Part shown: piece by piece, positions 9,986 to 20,821 of the stretch
How positions within the stretch are numbered: position 1 is the stretch's first letter
Layout: every line of letters starts with the position of its first letter
Source: Chrysopilus asiliformis
Taxonomy: Eukaryota; Arthropoda; Insecta; Diptera; Rhagionidae
Reading direction: 5' to 3'
Assembly (NCBI GenBank): GCA_964034945.1
Contig: OZ035962.1
Coordinates: 10,057,789-10,121,788 of the forward strand
Length of the DNA: 64,000 nucleotides
Made by a program: the position numbers and the translations under genes
The notes under the pieces: model-generated
The model's database searches: none
Told to the model about the DNA's origin: nothing
What the model saw: the letters and a program-made list of their open reading frames with translations, nothing else

Positions 9986-10945
9986 TTAAGCCTGGACACA
10001 GGATTCAATATCCTTAGCAAGGGATTCAGCAGCACTGGTGGCTTGGTCGACGACGTCCTTCTTGCATTGGAGAAGATCAGTGGCGGCAGCCTCAAAGTCA
10101 GCGGTGGCCTTTTCGAAGGCCTTGCTTACATCCTCGGTGGCTCCCTTGACGGTACTCTCAGCCTTGGAGATGGCATCAGCGAAGCAAGTCTTAGCGGAGC
10201 TCAAGCCAGAGAAGTCCTTGATGCATCCAGTGACCAAACCGACAACATCAGTAGCAGAGCTGGAAGTCTTCTTGACAACTTCAGCAACATCGTTGGAGAT
10301 GGTCTTGGCAGATTCTCCTGCAACAGCAGCGCATTTCTGGAGAGCAGCGACATTGTCCTTAGCCAAGGCTTCAACCTGGGGCAAGAGTTTTTCGGAGCAT
10401 TCCTTGGCCTTGGCGGAACCTTCCTTGGCAGCTTCCTTGAGTTTGTCACTGAGGGATGCAACAAGTTTGTTGAGCTCGCCGGTGGCTTCTTTGATGGCAG
10501 CCTCGATTTTGCCCTTGAATCCATTCAACAAATCGCCAACATTCTTCTGGACCTTTCCAATTTCTGCCTTGGCGCCCGCAATCAATTTCTCGACTTGAGC
10601 TTGGATTTCCTTAGCAAGTGGTTTAAGACTGCTATCAGCGATGTTGCGGACAGCCTTGCTGATATCAGAAACGGCTTTGTCTAATTCGCTGAGGACAGTC
10701 TTTACCAAAGCGGAAGTCTTGCTGGTGATGTCAGATATCAAACCTTTGGTCGTACTGAGAACTTCCTTGACAACATTTTTAGTGAGATCAAGGACGCTGC
10801 TGACTGTAGTCTTGATGGTGTTCACGAGTCCGCCAAACAAGTCGGTGATGAAACCGAAAAGTGGCTCTGGTTCTGGAACTGGTGAAGCCGAAACATGGTT
10901 TCCGAATGCAAGGATAGCAAACAAGAATGCTGTAAGGACCTTCAT
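9986..10945 (-). CDS. Secreted helical six-cysteine protein, subfamily A, member 2
   Basis: A 319-residue intronless protein with signal peptide MKVLTAFLFAILAFGNHVSA and mature start SPVPEPEPLFGF. Cysteines at 183, 205, 241, 254, 294 and 316 are identical in position to the other A genes, with CSEKLLPQ after Cys1. It matches the 17-23 kb trio closely up to Cys5. The last 25 residues then differ at many positions (KKDVVDQATSAAESLAKD, tail CVQA rather than CLKP). It also lacks the NTT sequon at residue 64 (STT here). Upstream similarity to the trio ends about 100 bp before the ATG, so only core promoter plus gene are shared. A poly(A) signal AATAAA lies at 9956-9961 on this strand. It is divergent from the 13655 gene. 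Function unknown. Confidence 0.9.
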   Translation of the reverse strand: MKVLTAFLFAILAFGNHVSASPVPEPEPLFGFITDLFGGLVNTIKTTVSSVLDLTKNVVKEVLSTTKGLISDITSKTSALVKTVLSELDKAVSDISKAVRNIADSSLKPLAKEIQAQVEKLIAGAKAEIGKVQKNVGDLLNGFKGKIEAAIKEATGELNKLVASLSDKLKEAAKEGSAKAKECSEKLLPQVEALAKDNVAALQKCAAVAGESAKTISNDVAEVVKKTSSSATDVVGLVTGCIKDFSGLSSAKTCFADAISKAESTVKGATEDVSKAFEKATADFEAAATDLLQCKKDVVDQATSAAESLAKDIESCVQA

Positions 10946-10999
10946 TTTCGATTTAGTTTTTTTTGTTTAGCTGACTGATTTGGACACTGAACTAGTGCT

Positions 11000-11037
11000 A
11001 ACTGATGATTGTTTTGGCAATAGTTCGCCTTTTTATA
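11000..11037 (-). promoter_or_regulatory. TATA box and initiator of the 10945 gene
   Basis: On the minus strand TATAAAA starts at 11037 and TCAGTT spans 11005-11000, with the likely +1 at 11003, a 34-bp spacing. The 5' UTR sequence between initiator and ATG is nearly identical to that of the 17053, 20728 and 22576 genes. Confidence 0.75.
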
Positions 11038-11039
11038 GT

Positions 11040-12065
11040 TGCGAAAATTTTGTCTTTTTAAACTAATTATCTACAATTGATCAAATATTTTTTCATGATA
11101 ATAGGCAAATTCTACGCAATTAACAACGGCGAATAATTTGGGCAAAATATTTATTCAATTAGATATACTAAAGGTGATGAAATTTCGATAAACCAAATAA
11201 AATTTTTAAGATCGAATTGTAGTAGACATCTGTGTCAAGTTCTGAAATATTAACAATGTGTTGTTGTTTTCAGATCAAATTTGAGGAAAATTCCTCTGGA
11301 AAATGTCTCTCCATGGTGGTAAAACCATGGTAAAAATTCATCGTACTGTAGTCACTAAGGCAGAAATATTCCAAAGGTACAGATTTCTTTCCAACTTTTT
11401 TTTTGTAGCACATTGTAAAAGTGTTACTCGCAAGTAATCGATATTTACTTAAAAGTTCTTTTTCCTGTGATTTTTCTCATTGTATTTTATAGAAATGTTT
11501 TTGTCTGGTACATTACCGACAAACCACAAACTAAAAAGAGATTTTAATTAATCTTTTCCGTTGGCTTACTCCTTAGTGAGGTCATTTTTTCTCGTGTACC
11601 TCCTTATACCATTGTATGCAAGAGGTTGGTATAAAATTTATCGCAAAAATATACTTATTATGAATTATATGATGGTCGAAAATCACGCGAAAAATTTTAT
11701 AGGAAATCAAAAGTGTGCAATTGGCGCTTCAAATCAAAAAATTAGGGTAAGATAAAAAAATATTCTTTTTCAAAATTTTGGAATCGATAACAAACAAAAA
11801 TTGAATCAAACCCCCTTCTTTTGAATCAGGCTTTCAAAATTTTCACCATAAAATTCGAAGCATTCAAAATATTTTCATCTCCACCGGTTATCTGTCCCGG
11901 GTTCACACAAAAAAAAAAATTAAGTCACCCTATATTAGAAAGAACAGTGCAATTCCTAAACACTCCGAAATTCTAGTTCATAAATACGTTTTTAAGTGTT
12001 CTCAAAATCCGATAGCATATTATTAGCTTGGCTAGGAAGTTTGTGGCTGTTATAAGTATGGTATA
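11040..12065. other. Intergenic, nothing recognised
   Basis: AT-rich sequence upstream of the 10945 gene. No repeat family recognised and no supported reading frame. Regulatory sites may lie here but none is obvious. Confidence 0.4.
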
Positions 12066-12365
12066 TAACTAATTAGCTGTCATACCCGTCGTCGCCGGGT
12101 TAAGTTTTTTCAAATTCGATGGTCTATGTTGGAGTTAAACTTCAGGCCAATCGGCTCGGTAGTTTCCCTGCGAAAGAGTAACATAGCGCAAAAACTAAGT
12201 TTCGAAATCACTTTACCCCCTCCCCTTACTCCACCCACCCCTCGCGCTACTTTTCCGTATCCCTTTGTTGGAACCAGAGCTACCACAGACACTCATGCCA
12301 AATTTAAAGTCAATCGGTTCAGTCGTTTTTACAGATACCAAATCATTTTTGTATATTAGTATGAT
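12066..12365 (+). mobile_element. R3 interspersed element, copy a
   Basis: Starts near TAGCTGTCATACCCGTCG, with CGCCGGGTTAAG, TTCAGGCCAATCGGCTCGGT and GTAACATAGCGC, and ends TGTATATTAGTATGAT. The same blocks occur at 38229-38730, where a GACA run precedes the end. This copy lacks the microsatellite. The opening and TATTAGTATGAT ending resemble short non-autonomous elements common in insects. The class is not certain. Confidence 0.55.
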
Positions 12366-13555
12366 AACAAAACATCACTCATTTTAGTTATCGTACAAAC
12401 TAGACCGAGTTAATGATAACTAAAGGACCTGTCAGGATAACACGAACGTTTTGTTTTCCATTTTTTGTGCCAAAAAGTGACTTTGCGAACTTTTTAAGAC
12501 TTAAATATGATCTGACGCCTGATGCGAAAAATTTTAATTTAAAATTTTGGAAAAAATATTGAAAAACGATATTCGCGCTATTCTTACAGGTTCTTAAGAG
12601 TAAAATTTTGAAGTTCCAACATTGTATTCGAAACCTTTAACTCCCAGGACTCTGAGAGAGAGATTTTCGTGACAATAAATACAAAAATGTCAATTTTGTT
12701 ATCGTTAAAATATCCTTAGGATCCGAGTTTTCAGATTTGAATATCAGATTTGTGATTAGCGGCTCCTAAATCCCCGTAATGTAAATTTTCCCGAAAAAAA
12801 TGGGAAAAGCGATATTCGCGTTATACTTTTAGGACTTAAATGAATTTTGATATACTTGAAACCTAGCTCAATCGCTTTTGCGTCCTCAAAAACCTAAATA
12901 TTATAAATTTCATAAAAATCGGTTTAATCGTTTTTAAAATAAAGAAGATGGCCTAAGAGGCACACATTGTGCTTTTACGTAAAAAAGAATTTGAAAGAGG
13001 TCTCGGAATAAGAAAAAGAACGAAAAAATGCAAATTGTTTTTGCGGTTCCTCAGACAAATGCAAAATTATAGAATAGAAATATCTGTTAATAGTAAAATA
13101 TCGTGTTTGAAAACGAAATGTACCTCTGAAGCATACGTCGTCGTGCTTTTTAGGGTTTAATGATTATTCCATAAATTTTTAGTGCATGGTCTCTGGTAAT
13201 GACTCATAAGATACAGAAAATATTTTGTAAATTCGTTGAATTCTTAAGCCATTGGAAAACAATCTTGTAAGAAATTTCAATATACATTTTTTGTGAAATT
13301 CTGTTTAAATTCGATGAGAAGACTTGGTGTGATTTTATTATCATTTTGAGTTTTCTTTTTCTCAAAGTGTGAGCTTACTCATGAGTCTAAAGTACTATCA
13401 GTTGTACTTTTATCCTCCAGACAGATTACAATGAATACGAATCTCATTTCTACAAATTTTAAGTTCTAATCTTATTTAAAACAAAAATAAAGTGCTATAC
13501 TTGTATCTGTCTATATGAATTCTTAAATGAAAACGATGAAATCACTTTTTGATTA
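12366..13555. other. Intergenic with degenerate internal repeats
   Basis: Two related blocks, around 12530-12630 and 12790-12860, share AACGATATTCGCG or AGCGATATTCGCG followed by an AGGACTTAA or AGGTTCTTAA line. They look like old repeat copies. No gene supported up to the TATA box of the 13655 gene. Confidence 0.35.
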
Positions 13556-13560
13556 AAAAG

Positions 13561-13597
13561 TATAAAAGATGTTACACAAAAGTTGTACACATCAGTC
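13561..13597 (+). promoter_or_regulatory. TATA box and initiator of the 13655 gene
   Basis: TATAAAAG at 13561-13568 and TCAGTC at 13592-13597 place the +1 A at 13594, 33 bp from the TATA start. The layout is as in the A subfamily, although the surrounding sequence is unrelated. Confidence 0.7.
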
Positions 13598-13654
13598 TGA
13601 TAATTGATTTGTAGTAAAACTAATTCAGTAAATTTGTAGTAAAATTAATTCATA

Positions 13655-15217
13655 ATGAAAATTCTTCTGCTAATATTATTGAGCGCACTTACAATTCAAG
13701 GGATTGCTGCAGCACCAAAAATTCCATTTGTTTCGGGTGTATCAGATTTTGTTGGAAATATCACTAATGAAGTTAAAAACACGACAAAAAATGTCTATAA
13801 CTCGTTGAAGGATGGCGTGACAAATATTTTTACAATTTCGAAAGACGCCGCCAGAAGTGCTGTAAACACAACTACTGATTACATCGGCTATGTTAAGGGC
13901 AATGTAAATAACCACAAGGAGAGGGTCGTCACCAGTTTTAATATGTATGTCAGTGCTCTACGGAATCGTTTGGGATGTTCCAGGGAAAAATGGAGAGTTA
14001 TAGTAAAAGCCAATAAAATAGAAGCAAAACTGCAGAGTGATGTATTAGCGGCAAAAGATGAATTCGAACAATTAAATACCGATGTTAGGGAGTTGCTAGA
14101 AACATTCGAAGAAGATTGTAAAAATATTATTCAATCAACCAATACGCAAATCGAGAGCCAGATTACGAATACATCTAACAAGTTTAATAATAAATCTTCA
14201 AAAGTGGTAAAATGCAGTGAAAATTTGCATTTAGACTTCGATATCGATTCAGTTCACTTTAGCAGTAATTTACGAAACTGTTCAATTGTAATAAAACTCG
14301 CAAAAGACAGTATTTCCAAGGACGTGAGTACACTGTCAAAGAGATTACCGGATTTACTTCCGGATATAATGAAATCAATTCAGACTTGTTTAGATGCTCG
14401 ACAGGTAAATGTAACCGACGACTGTTTAGAGGATGTACTCCGCTCTAGTAGTACGATACTAACATTTGTACAGGAAGATTTAAAAATTATTAAAGAAAAT
14501 GCGAAAAGTATTTTGAGGATCGCTGAAAATAGACTGCTCAGCGGTACAGAGGAAATTATCCGAAATACGACCAATCAACTTGCAGAAATTGACGATCAAG
14601 TGAGTCTTTGTATCAAAGCGGATTTGGGAGACATCAAAAATGAGATCGATGCAAAATTTGAAGCCGCAATGGACGATTTGGAACAATTTGACAGGGAGTT
14701 GAATGCCTCAAATTTGAATTTTGGAAATAATTCCAAAAACGATCTCAATTCAACAATGATCGAAGTTATGGCTCAACTTGTCGATATTTCTGAAAGGTAC
14801 AGCATCCAAAAGAATGAAAATCAAAATCGTTGCACGGAAAATTTTCTTCTTGAAGTTACACTAATTACAATGAAATCTGCATATTTGCTAGAGGAGTGTT
14901 ATTCGCAGGATGGAAATTCAGCCAAAAATAATTTCCCAGAAGCTTCAGAACTTTCTGAAAATATAGTCGGTCTACTTGAAACATGTTTTGATGCAGAACA
15001 TTTTAGGATCACTGAAGTTTGTCTACGAAATACATTAAATTCGAGTATTTCACTATTGGAAGCTACGTACGAGGAAATAAAGGATATTTACGAAATCGCC
15101 AAAAATCATCACACACGGGGCACGATTAATACTACATTTTGTCCTGAGGATACCCTACAAATTGCTAAAAATTTAATTACTGACGCGAATAACAGAGTTC
15201 GTGTCTGTGCAGAATAA
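13655..15217 (+). CDS. Secreted helical protein with two tandem six-cysteine modules
   Basis: A 520-residue single-exon protein, the longest in the cluster. Residues 1-19 are a signal peptide (MKILLLILLSALTI, cleavage near IAA|AP). Module 1 has cysteines at 187, 209, 245, 257 and 319: gaps 22, 36, 12 and 62, so Cys5 (expected at 297, a glycine) is missing and Cys6 is exactly in place. Module 2 has cysteines at 393, 415, 444, 456, 496 and 518: gaps 22, 29, 12, 40, 22. Both modules begin CSEN/CTEN. Two further cysteines at 108 and 155 precede them. About a dozen Asn-X-Ser/Thr sequons suggest heavy N-glycosylation. Codons are AT-rich. AATAAA signals follow the stop. The layout indicates internal duplication of the family module. 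Function unknown. Confidence 0.88.
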   Translation: MKILLLILLSALTIQGIAAAPKIPFVSGVSDFVGNITNEVKNTTKNVYNSLKDGVTNIFTISKDAARSAVNTTTDYIGYVKGNVNNHKERVVTSFNMYVSALRNRLGCSREKWRVIVKANKIEAKLQSDVLAAKDEFEQLNTDVRELLETFEEDCKNIIQSTNTQIESQITNTSNKFNNKSSKVVKCSENLHLDFDIDSVHFSSNLRNCSIVIKLAKDSISKDVSTLSKRLPDLLPDIMKSIQTCLDARQVNVTDDCLEDVLRSSSTILTFVQEDLKIIKENAKSILRIAENRLLSGTEEIIRNTTNQLAEIDDQVSLCIKADLGDIKNEIDAKFEAAMDDLEQFDRELNASNLNFGNNSKNDLNSTMIEVMAQLVDISERYSIQKNENQNRCTENFLLEVTLITMKSAYLLEECYSQDGNSAKNNFPEASELSENIVGLLETCFDAEHFRITEVCLRNTLNSSISLLEATYEEIKDIYEIAKNHHTRGTINTTFCPEDTLQIAKNLITDANNRVRVCAE

Positions 15218-15326
15218 AAATCTATTTTAATAATTTATTTAATAAAAAAAATTGTAATTGATTGAAACTTAATTTGAAACAATAAAAAAATTGAAAAACT
15301 CTGATAAAGTGTTTATATTTTTAAAA

Positions 15327-15620
15327 TATAAGAAAAGCTACAATAACCATATGGGTGGCAGAGTGGGGAAGGATTGGTCCGATTGGATTGGATTTTTGTA
15401 AAAAAAAATATATTTCGTCTTAATATATATTTTTTGATACTGTGCATTTTTTTCGAGGAAATAGAAAAAAAGTATGCAATTTGTATGGGGGAGGGGGGAA
15501 GGAGTGATTCAACTGGATTTAGATAAACAGATGATAAGTTATCTAAAATCATATTCTAAAAATAATTTACATTATTAAATTTTTCAATACGACTCACTGT
15601 TTTCAAGATAATTGTAAAAA
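15327..15620 (+). mobile_element. R1 family fragment (5' part)
   Basis: Begins ATAAGAAAAGCTACAATAAC and keeps the lines GGAAGGATTGGTCCGATTGG, TTGTATGGGGGAGGGGGGAA and TTTTTCAATACGACTCACTG. It stops before the microsatellite and 3' end. Confidence 0.6.
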
Positions 15621-16144
15621 ACTAAGAAAATCATGTTCTTTACCGAATTTGAAGTTCTCAATTAATTATCGAGTTTTAGATTTTTTTTGAATACAAAATT
15701 CGACATAACTTATGTTTAGGTGGTTTCCATTTATCAAAGCTATGTTAGATGTCGGACTCGTCGTCGACTACCAATTAAAGTTATGCAAGGTATTTTGATG
15801 TTAATATTAATGCAGTACCAGCAGAATTATTTCTCCTTGATGCTGTAATTCCTTAACAGTCACTCCGGTTGGAAAATGGACATGAAAAACTCCGAAAAAA
15901 AATTATCCAAACGGATCGGAAACTTGAAAGTTAAACATATTTTTCAACATTTTTTTCGATTGAAACATTGAAGCTTTTTTTCTCTCTTAGCTTTTTTTCT
16001 TACTGGAGTATTTTCTTCGATTGTCTCAGAGGCGAATTTAAACACTATCAGCAATTATAGACTTATTTATTTCGACCAAATGCCTACTTTTAGGAGAATT
16101 TAATTGCGAGTCTTAAGTTTCTGGCAGATGTTTAATCAAACGTC
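15621..16144. other. Intergenic, nothing recognised
   Basis: AT-rich; no supported gene or repeat. It ends where the inverted duplication begins. Confidence 0.4.
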
Positions 16145-16956
16145 CGATTGGCAACAATTCATTAATATCACACAAAACATCTGGATCTGATAAATTATAA
16201 AAAATTGAAAAATTAAACAGAAAATTGTTTGCATTTTCCTCATTACTACTCTTAAGAACAATTTAAAATAAATATTTGACTACCAAAACTCTTCGGAACG
16301 CACATTTTGTTTGCAAGTTCGTCTGCGACCTTCAAAAATACAACCCAAATGGTCACGCAATTTTCCACGGAAATTTCTAATGAAATATTAGGTCCCAACG
16401 TATATTGTAAATTATTTTTATATTAAAATATTTAGTATTGTATTTTAAAATCTATTCGCAATACGAAATAATGAAAAAGATTCGTAATACGAAATGATGG
16501 ATTCCATATTTTTATTAGTTACAACATTTTTTTTTGTCACACGTAAATCCTATTCCACGCGTATTTCCATATCAATCCACAGTGGGAAAAAAGAAAAAAA
16601 GTAGGCTTAACTTAAAAATACTGTAGATAAGAAAAATACTAGTTTCGAATAGAATAGATACCGCCGAAAAAAATCTAAAACGATATCCTTTGCATAAACA
16701 CAATATCCATATTCACAGGCATTGTATCTCCCTAGTAACATACAGACAGTGTATAATATATTTCATTTGAATAAAGTAGGTAGTAGGAATTATTGTATAT
16801 TAGTTGATTAAACATATTTGTCTTAAATACTTCATACATTATTGGTAGATTTTGTATATACAAGACAACGGCCGTATCATTATTGGTAATATTGAAAATT
16901 TGTGGCGGAGTTGGATAGAGTTTCCTAGAATACAAATTTGATGTGAATTTTTGGAT

Positions 16957-16994
16957 TATAAAAAGGTGCACTAACGTCGAATCAATCATCAGTT
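16957..16994 (+). promoter_or_regulatory. TATA box and initiator of the 17053 gene
   Basis: TATAAAAA begins at 16957 and TCAGTT lies at 16989-16994, +1 A at 16991, spacing 34 bp. The leader to the ATG is 62 nt and is shared with the 20728 and 22576 genes. Confidence 0.75.
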
Positions 16995-17052
16995 AGCGCT
17001 AGTTCAGTGTCCAAATCAGTCAGCTAAACAAACAAAAAAAACTAAATCGAAA

Positions 17053-18012
17053 ATGAAGGTCCTTACAGCATTCTTGTTTGCTATCCTTGCATTCGGAAAC
17101 CATGTTTCGGCTTCACCAGTCCCAGAACCAGAGTCACTTTTCGATTTCATCACCGACTTGTTTGGCGGACTCGTGAACACCATCAAGACTACAGTAAGCA
17201 GCGTCCTTGATCTCACCAAAAATGTTGTCAAGGAAGTTCTTAATACGACCAAAGGTTTGATATCTGACATCACCAGCAAGACTTCCGCTTTGGTAAAGAC
17301 TGTCCTCAGCGAATTAGACAAAGCCGTTTCTGATATCAGCAAGGCCGTCCGCAACATCGCTGATAGCAGTCTTAAACCACTTGCTAAGGAAATCCAAGCT
17401 CAAGTCGAGAAATTGATTGCGGGCGCCAAGGCAGAAATTGGAAAGGTCCAGAAGAATGTTGGCGATTTGTTGAATGGTTTCAAGGGCAAAATCGAAGCTG
17501 CCATCAAAGAGGCCACCGGCGATCTCAACAAACTTGTTGCATCCCTCAGTGACAAACTCAAGGAAGCTGTCAAGGAAGGTTCCGCCAAGGCCAAGGAATG
17601 CTCCGAAAAACTCTTGCCTCAGGTTGAAGCCTTGGCTAAGGACAATGTCGCTGCTCTCCAGAAATGCGCTGCTGTTGCAGGAGAATCTGCCAAGACCATC
17701 TCCAACGATGTTGCTGAGGTTGTCAAGAAGACTTCCAGCTCTGCTACTGATATTGTCGGTTTGGTCACTGGATGCATCAAGGACTTCTCTGGCTTGAGCT
17801 CCGCTAAGACTTGCTTCGCTGATGCCATCTCCAAGGCTGAGAGCACCGTCAAGGGAGCCACCGAGGATGTAAGCAAGGCCTTCGAGAAGGCCACCGCTGA
17901 CTTTGAGGCTGCCGCCACTGATCTTCTCCAATGCACCAAGGGGGCTGTCGATACCGCAAAAACCGCTGCCGATGCCCTCGCCAAGGACATTGACTCTTGC
18001 CTTAAGCCATAA
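17053..18012 (+). CDS. Secreted helical six-cysteine protein, subfamily A, member 3
   Basis: A 319-residue intronless protein. Signal peptide 1-20, then SPVPEPESLFDF. Helical repeats rich in Lys, Ala, Val and Ser run to residue 180, followed by the module with Cys183, 205, 241, 254, 294 and 316, ending CLKP. It differs from the 20728 protein at only three positions (Ser28, Ser49, Glu185) and from the 22576 protein at four (28, 173, 185, 288). One NTT sequon lies at residue 64. A canonical AATAAA is at 18045-18050. Lysine is mostly AAG and alanine mostly GCC/GCT, a bias typical of highly expressed insect genes. It converges on its inverted twin at 20728. Role unknown; the amphipathic, cysteine-bonded helical design suggests a structural or binding secretion product. 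Confidence 0.9.
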   Translation: MKVLTAFLFAILAFGNHVSASPVPEPESLFDFITDLFGGLVNTIKTTVSSVLDLTKNVVKEVLNTTKGLISDITSKTSALVKTVLSELDKAVSDISKAVRNIADSSLKPLAKEIQAQVEKLIAGAKAEIGKVQKNVGDLLNGFKGKIEAAIKEATGDLNKLVASLSDKLKEAVKEGSAKAKECSEKLLPQVEALAKDNVAALQKCAAVAGESAKTISNDVAEVVKKTSSSATDIVGLVTGCIKDFSGLSSAKTCFADAISKAESTVKGATEDVSKAFEKATADFEAAATDLLQCTKGAVDTAKTAADALAKDIDSCLKP

Positions 18013-18168
18013 ATTTGTTAGTGATAAATACTTAACTTTATTAAAATAAAAAACAATTAAGAAATATTTCTGTTTTCTGATAATATTACTAAGATCCATT
18101 TATTATTCATTGAATTTCCTTAATCGTCTAGTAACCGCTATTTAACTATTGAAAATTCGGTTTATTCC

Positions 18169-19619
18169 AATCAAGTTTTTAAAACTTATACTTTGAAAGA
18201 GATTATTTTTTTTCTTATATACGGTTTATAATTTTTTATTGTAATCTTTTCTTTTGAGCTTTGAAAACATCGGATAAACTTAGAATATCATAGAGCCCAA
18301 TGTTATCTGATGAGTTTTTTAGGTGTTGCCCAGTAATCTTTAGTCTTGCCGATCTTATATAATAAATTTGACGCTTAAAAATATGATGAAAATCAGTATA
18401 AATAAAAAAGGGTTCCGTGGAATTTCCTCATACTTGTCTTAACAGACTTTTTGAAATTTTTTTTTTGCAGAAAAGCTCAGACAATTTTTTGACACTGTGA
18501 TATAAAGATCGTGCTTACGAAATATAGAAAAAAGTAATTGTTAGAAAAGACAGAAAATTCATGTTTTTTCGTTTGGGTGGATTACTCACAAGATGGGGTT
18601 TGCGAAATAAGAGGCAAAGTAGAAATGCGTCCGCCCACTGTGTCTGATTATATAAAAATGTGAATAAAAAATTATAGATTCTACTTCATATTTTCAGCTT
18701 TTTATCAAAACGGTTCTCTTGCCGTTTTAAAAAAAAATTGCAATTTGTACGCTTTGTGGTATAAAAGGAGTACATCAGAGAAGGCATAATAATGGCTACT
18801 CGCCTCCATAAATTTTATGTCTATTTTGAAGAAACTGTTGTTTAGAGATATTTGTTTCCAGAAAAGGAATTTGTCGTGATTTTTATGGATATGGAAATAA
18901 TAGATTTTGATATCAGAGACGAATCAATGGGCTCTCGACAAACCTGTTCAAATAAGTAACAGTCATGAGCATGGTTTATATTTAGGTGTTGTCCTGGTAT
19001 TGGCTCCCCTCTTACCCCTCGCCTGTTATCTACTGAATCACTGAATGGATTTGATTTCAGTGTTGGATAGGTTGTCTGTCAAAGAAAATTTTCACCTCAC
19101 CGTCCCGCATTATGCGAACCACCTCTCCCGCTATATCCTAAACTACTTAATGGATTTTTAAGTGATATTTCCTGTTGGACAAGCCAACTGTCAAGGAAAG
19201 TTTTCGCTAACTCAAATCACTCTTACATGCTGCGAGCCCCATTTTCAGCTATCTCCGAAACTCTTGTATACATTTTCAACATATGATACAAAATAAATGC
19301 AAAAAGTGTCCAGCGCTAGGGAAATTTGCCCTATGCCCTTTCTTCGAGCACATGGAAAAAATATTTGCGATTTTCTTGAAAAGAGTGCGCCAAATCGAAA
19401 AGTTTGTGAAAAAAAATTATTTGAAATATAATTCTTGCATAATTTTTCCATACATCAAAATACTTTTGGAAACAAAGATTTTTTCATATTCAAAAATCGA
19501 GCAACGCCGGGTACTTGCCAGCCAGTAAGGTATAAAAAAAAACATTCAAAATGAGTATAATTTATGACATGAAATCTTTCAAAGTTCCAATCAGTAAACC
19601 CCCAAGGTCAAGGAATGCC
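18169..19619. other. Spacer between inverted arms; contains R6 repeat
   Basis: About 1.45 kb unique to the loop of the inverted duplication. 18990-19260 is a repeat in reverse orientation related to 29175-29450. Shared motifs are a CCCCTCGCC line, an AATGGATTT line, and CTGTCAAAGAAAATTTT or CTGTCAAGGAAAGTTTT, in two tandem units of about 120 bp. No gene supported. Confidence 0.45.
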
Positions 19620-19768
19620 CCAACAAACCAAATAAACCGAATTTTTGGCCAGTTCCTAGACGATTAAGGAAATTCAAACAAATGGATCTTAGTAATATTA
19701 TCAGAAAAAAGAAATATTTTTTAATTTTTTTTAATTTTAATAAAGTTAAACATTTATCACAAACAAAT

Positions 19769-20728
19769 TTATGGCTTAAGGCAAGAGTCAATGTCCTTGG
19801 CGAGGGCATCAGCAGCGGTTTTTGCGGTATCGACAGCCCCCTTGGTGCATTGGAGAAGATCAGTGGCGGCAGCCTCAAAGTCAGCGGTAGCCTTCTCGAA
19901 GGCCTTGCTTACATCCTCGGTGGCTCCCTTGACGGTGCTCTCAGCCTTGGAGATGGCATCAGCGAAGCAAGTCTTAGCGGAGCTCAAGCCAGAGAAGTCC
20001 TTGATGCATCCAGTGACCAAACCGACAATATCAGTAGCAGAGCTGGAAGTCTTCTTGACAACCTCAGCAACATCGTTGGAGATGGTCTTGGCAGATTCTC
20101 CTGCAACAGCAGCGCATTTCTGGAGAGCAGCGACATTGTCCTTAGCCAAGGCTTCAACCTGGGGCAAGAGTTTGTCGGAGCATTCTTTGGCCTTGGCGGA
20201 ACCTTCCTTGACAGCTTCCTTGAGTTTGTCACTGAGGGATGCAACAAGTTTGTTGAGATCGCCGGTGGCCTCTTTGATGGCAGCTTCGATTTTGCCCTTG
20301 AAACCATTCAACAAATCGCCAACATTCTTCTGGACCTTTCCAATTTCTGCCTTGGCGCCCGCAATCAATTTCTCAACTTGAGCTTGGATTTCCTTAGCAA
20401 GTGGTTTAAGACTGCTATCAGCGATGTTGCGGACAGCTTTGCTGATATCAGAAACGGCTTTGTCTAATTCGCTGAGGACAGTCTTTACCAAAGCGGAAGT
20501 CTTGCTGGTGATGTCAGATATCAAACCTTTGGTCGTATTAAGAACTTCCTTTACAACATTTTTGGTGAGATCAAGGACGCTTGCTACTGTAGTCTTGATG
20601 GTGTTCACGAGTCCGCCAAACAAGTCGGTGATGAAATCGAAAAGTGGCTCTGGTTCTGGGACTGGTGAAGCCGAAACATGGTTTCCGAATGCAAGGATAG
20701 CAAACAAGAATGCTGTAAGGACCTTCAT
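19769..20728 (-). CDS. Secreted helical six-cysteine protein, subfamily A, member 4
   Basis: A 319-residue intronless protein, near-identical to its neighbours: signal peptide 1-20, SPVPEPEPLFDF, cysteines at 183, 205, 241, 254, 294 and 316, tail CLKP. Distinguishing residues are Ala49 and Asp185. Asp185 is shared with the 22576 gene, while Glu185 is found in the 17053, 10945 and 4410 genes. It lies in the right arm of the inverted duplication. It is convergent with 17053 and divergent from 22576, about 1.85 kb away. All features of an active gene are present (TATA, initiator, intact frame), but the downstream poly(A) hexamer differs from that of its twin. Function unknown. Confidence 0.9.
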   Translation of the reverse strand: MKVLTAFLFAILAFGNHVSASPVPEPEPLFDFITDLFGGLVNTIKTTVASVLDLTKNVVKEVLNTTKGLISDITSKTSALVKTVLSELDKAVSDISKAVRNIADSSLKPLAKEIQAQVEKLIAGAKAEIGKVQKNVGDLLNGFKGKIEAAIKEATGDLNKLVASLSDKLKEAVKEGSAKAKECSDKLLPQVEALAKDNVAALQKCAAVAGESAKTISNDVAEVVKKTSSSATDIVGLVTGCIKDFSGLSSAKTCFADAISKAESTVKGATEDVSKAFEKATADFEAAATDLLQCTKGAVDTAKTAADALAKDIDSCLKP

Positions 20729-20783
20729 TTTCGATTTAGTTTTTTTTTGTTTAGCTGACTGATTTGGACACTGAGCTAGCGCT

Positions 20784-20821
20784 AACTGATGATTGATTCG
20801 ACGTTAGTGCACCTTTTTATA
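20784..20821 (-). promoter_or_regulatory. TATA box and initiator of the 20728 gene
   Basis: On the minus strand TATAAAAA starts at 20821 and TCAGTT spans 20789-20784, +1 at 20787, spacing 34 bp. Confidence 0.75.

Larger units (their letters stand above)
16145..18168 (+). repeat. Inverted duplication, left arm
   Basis: This arm contains about 850 bp of upstream sequence, the 17053 gene and about 150 bp of 3' flank. The whole matches the reverse complement of 19620-21645. Identity is very high in the middle and falls off near both ends. Relative to the right arm it lacks about 30 bp just upstream of the promoter, at 16908 (GTGGCGG joins directly to AGTTGGATAGAG). Confidence 0.85.
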
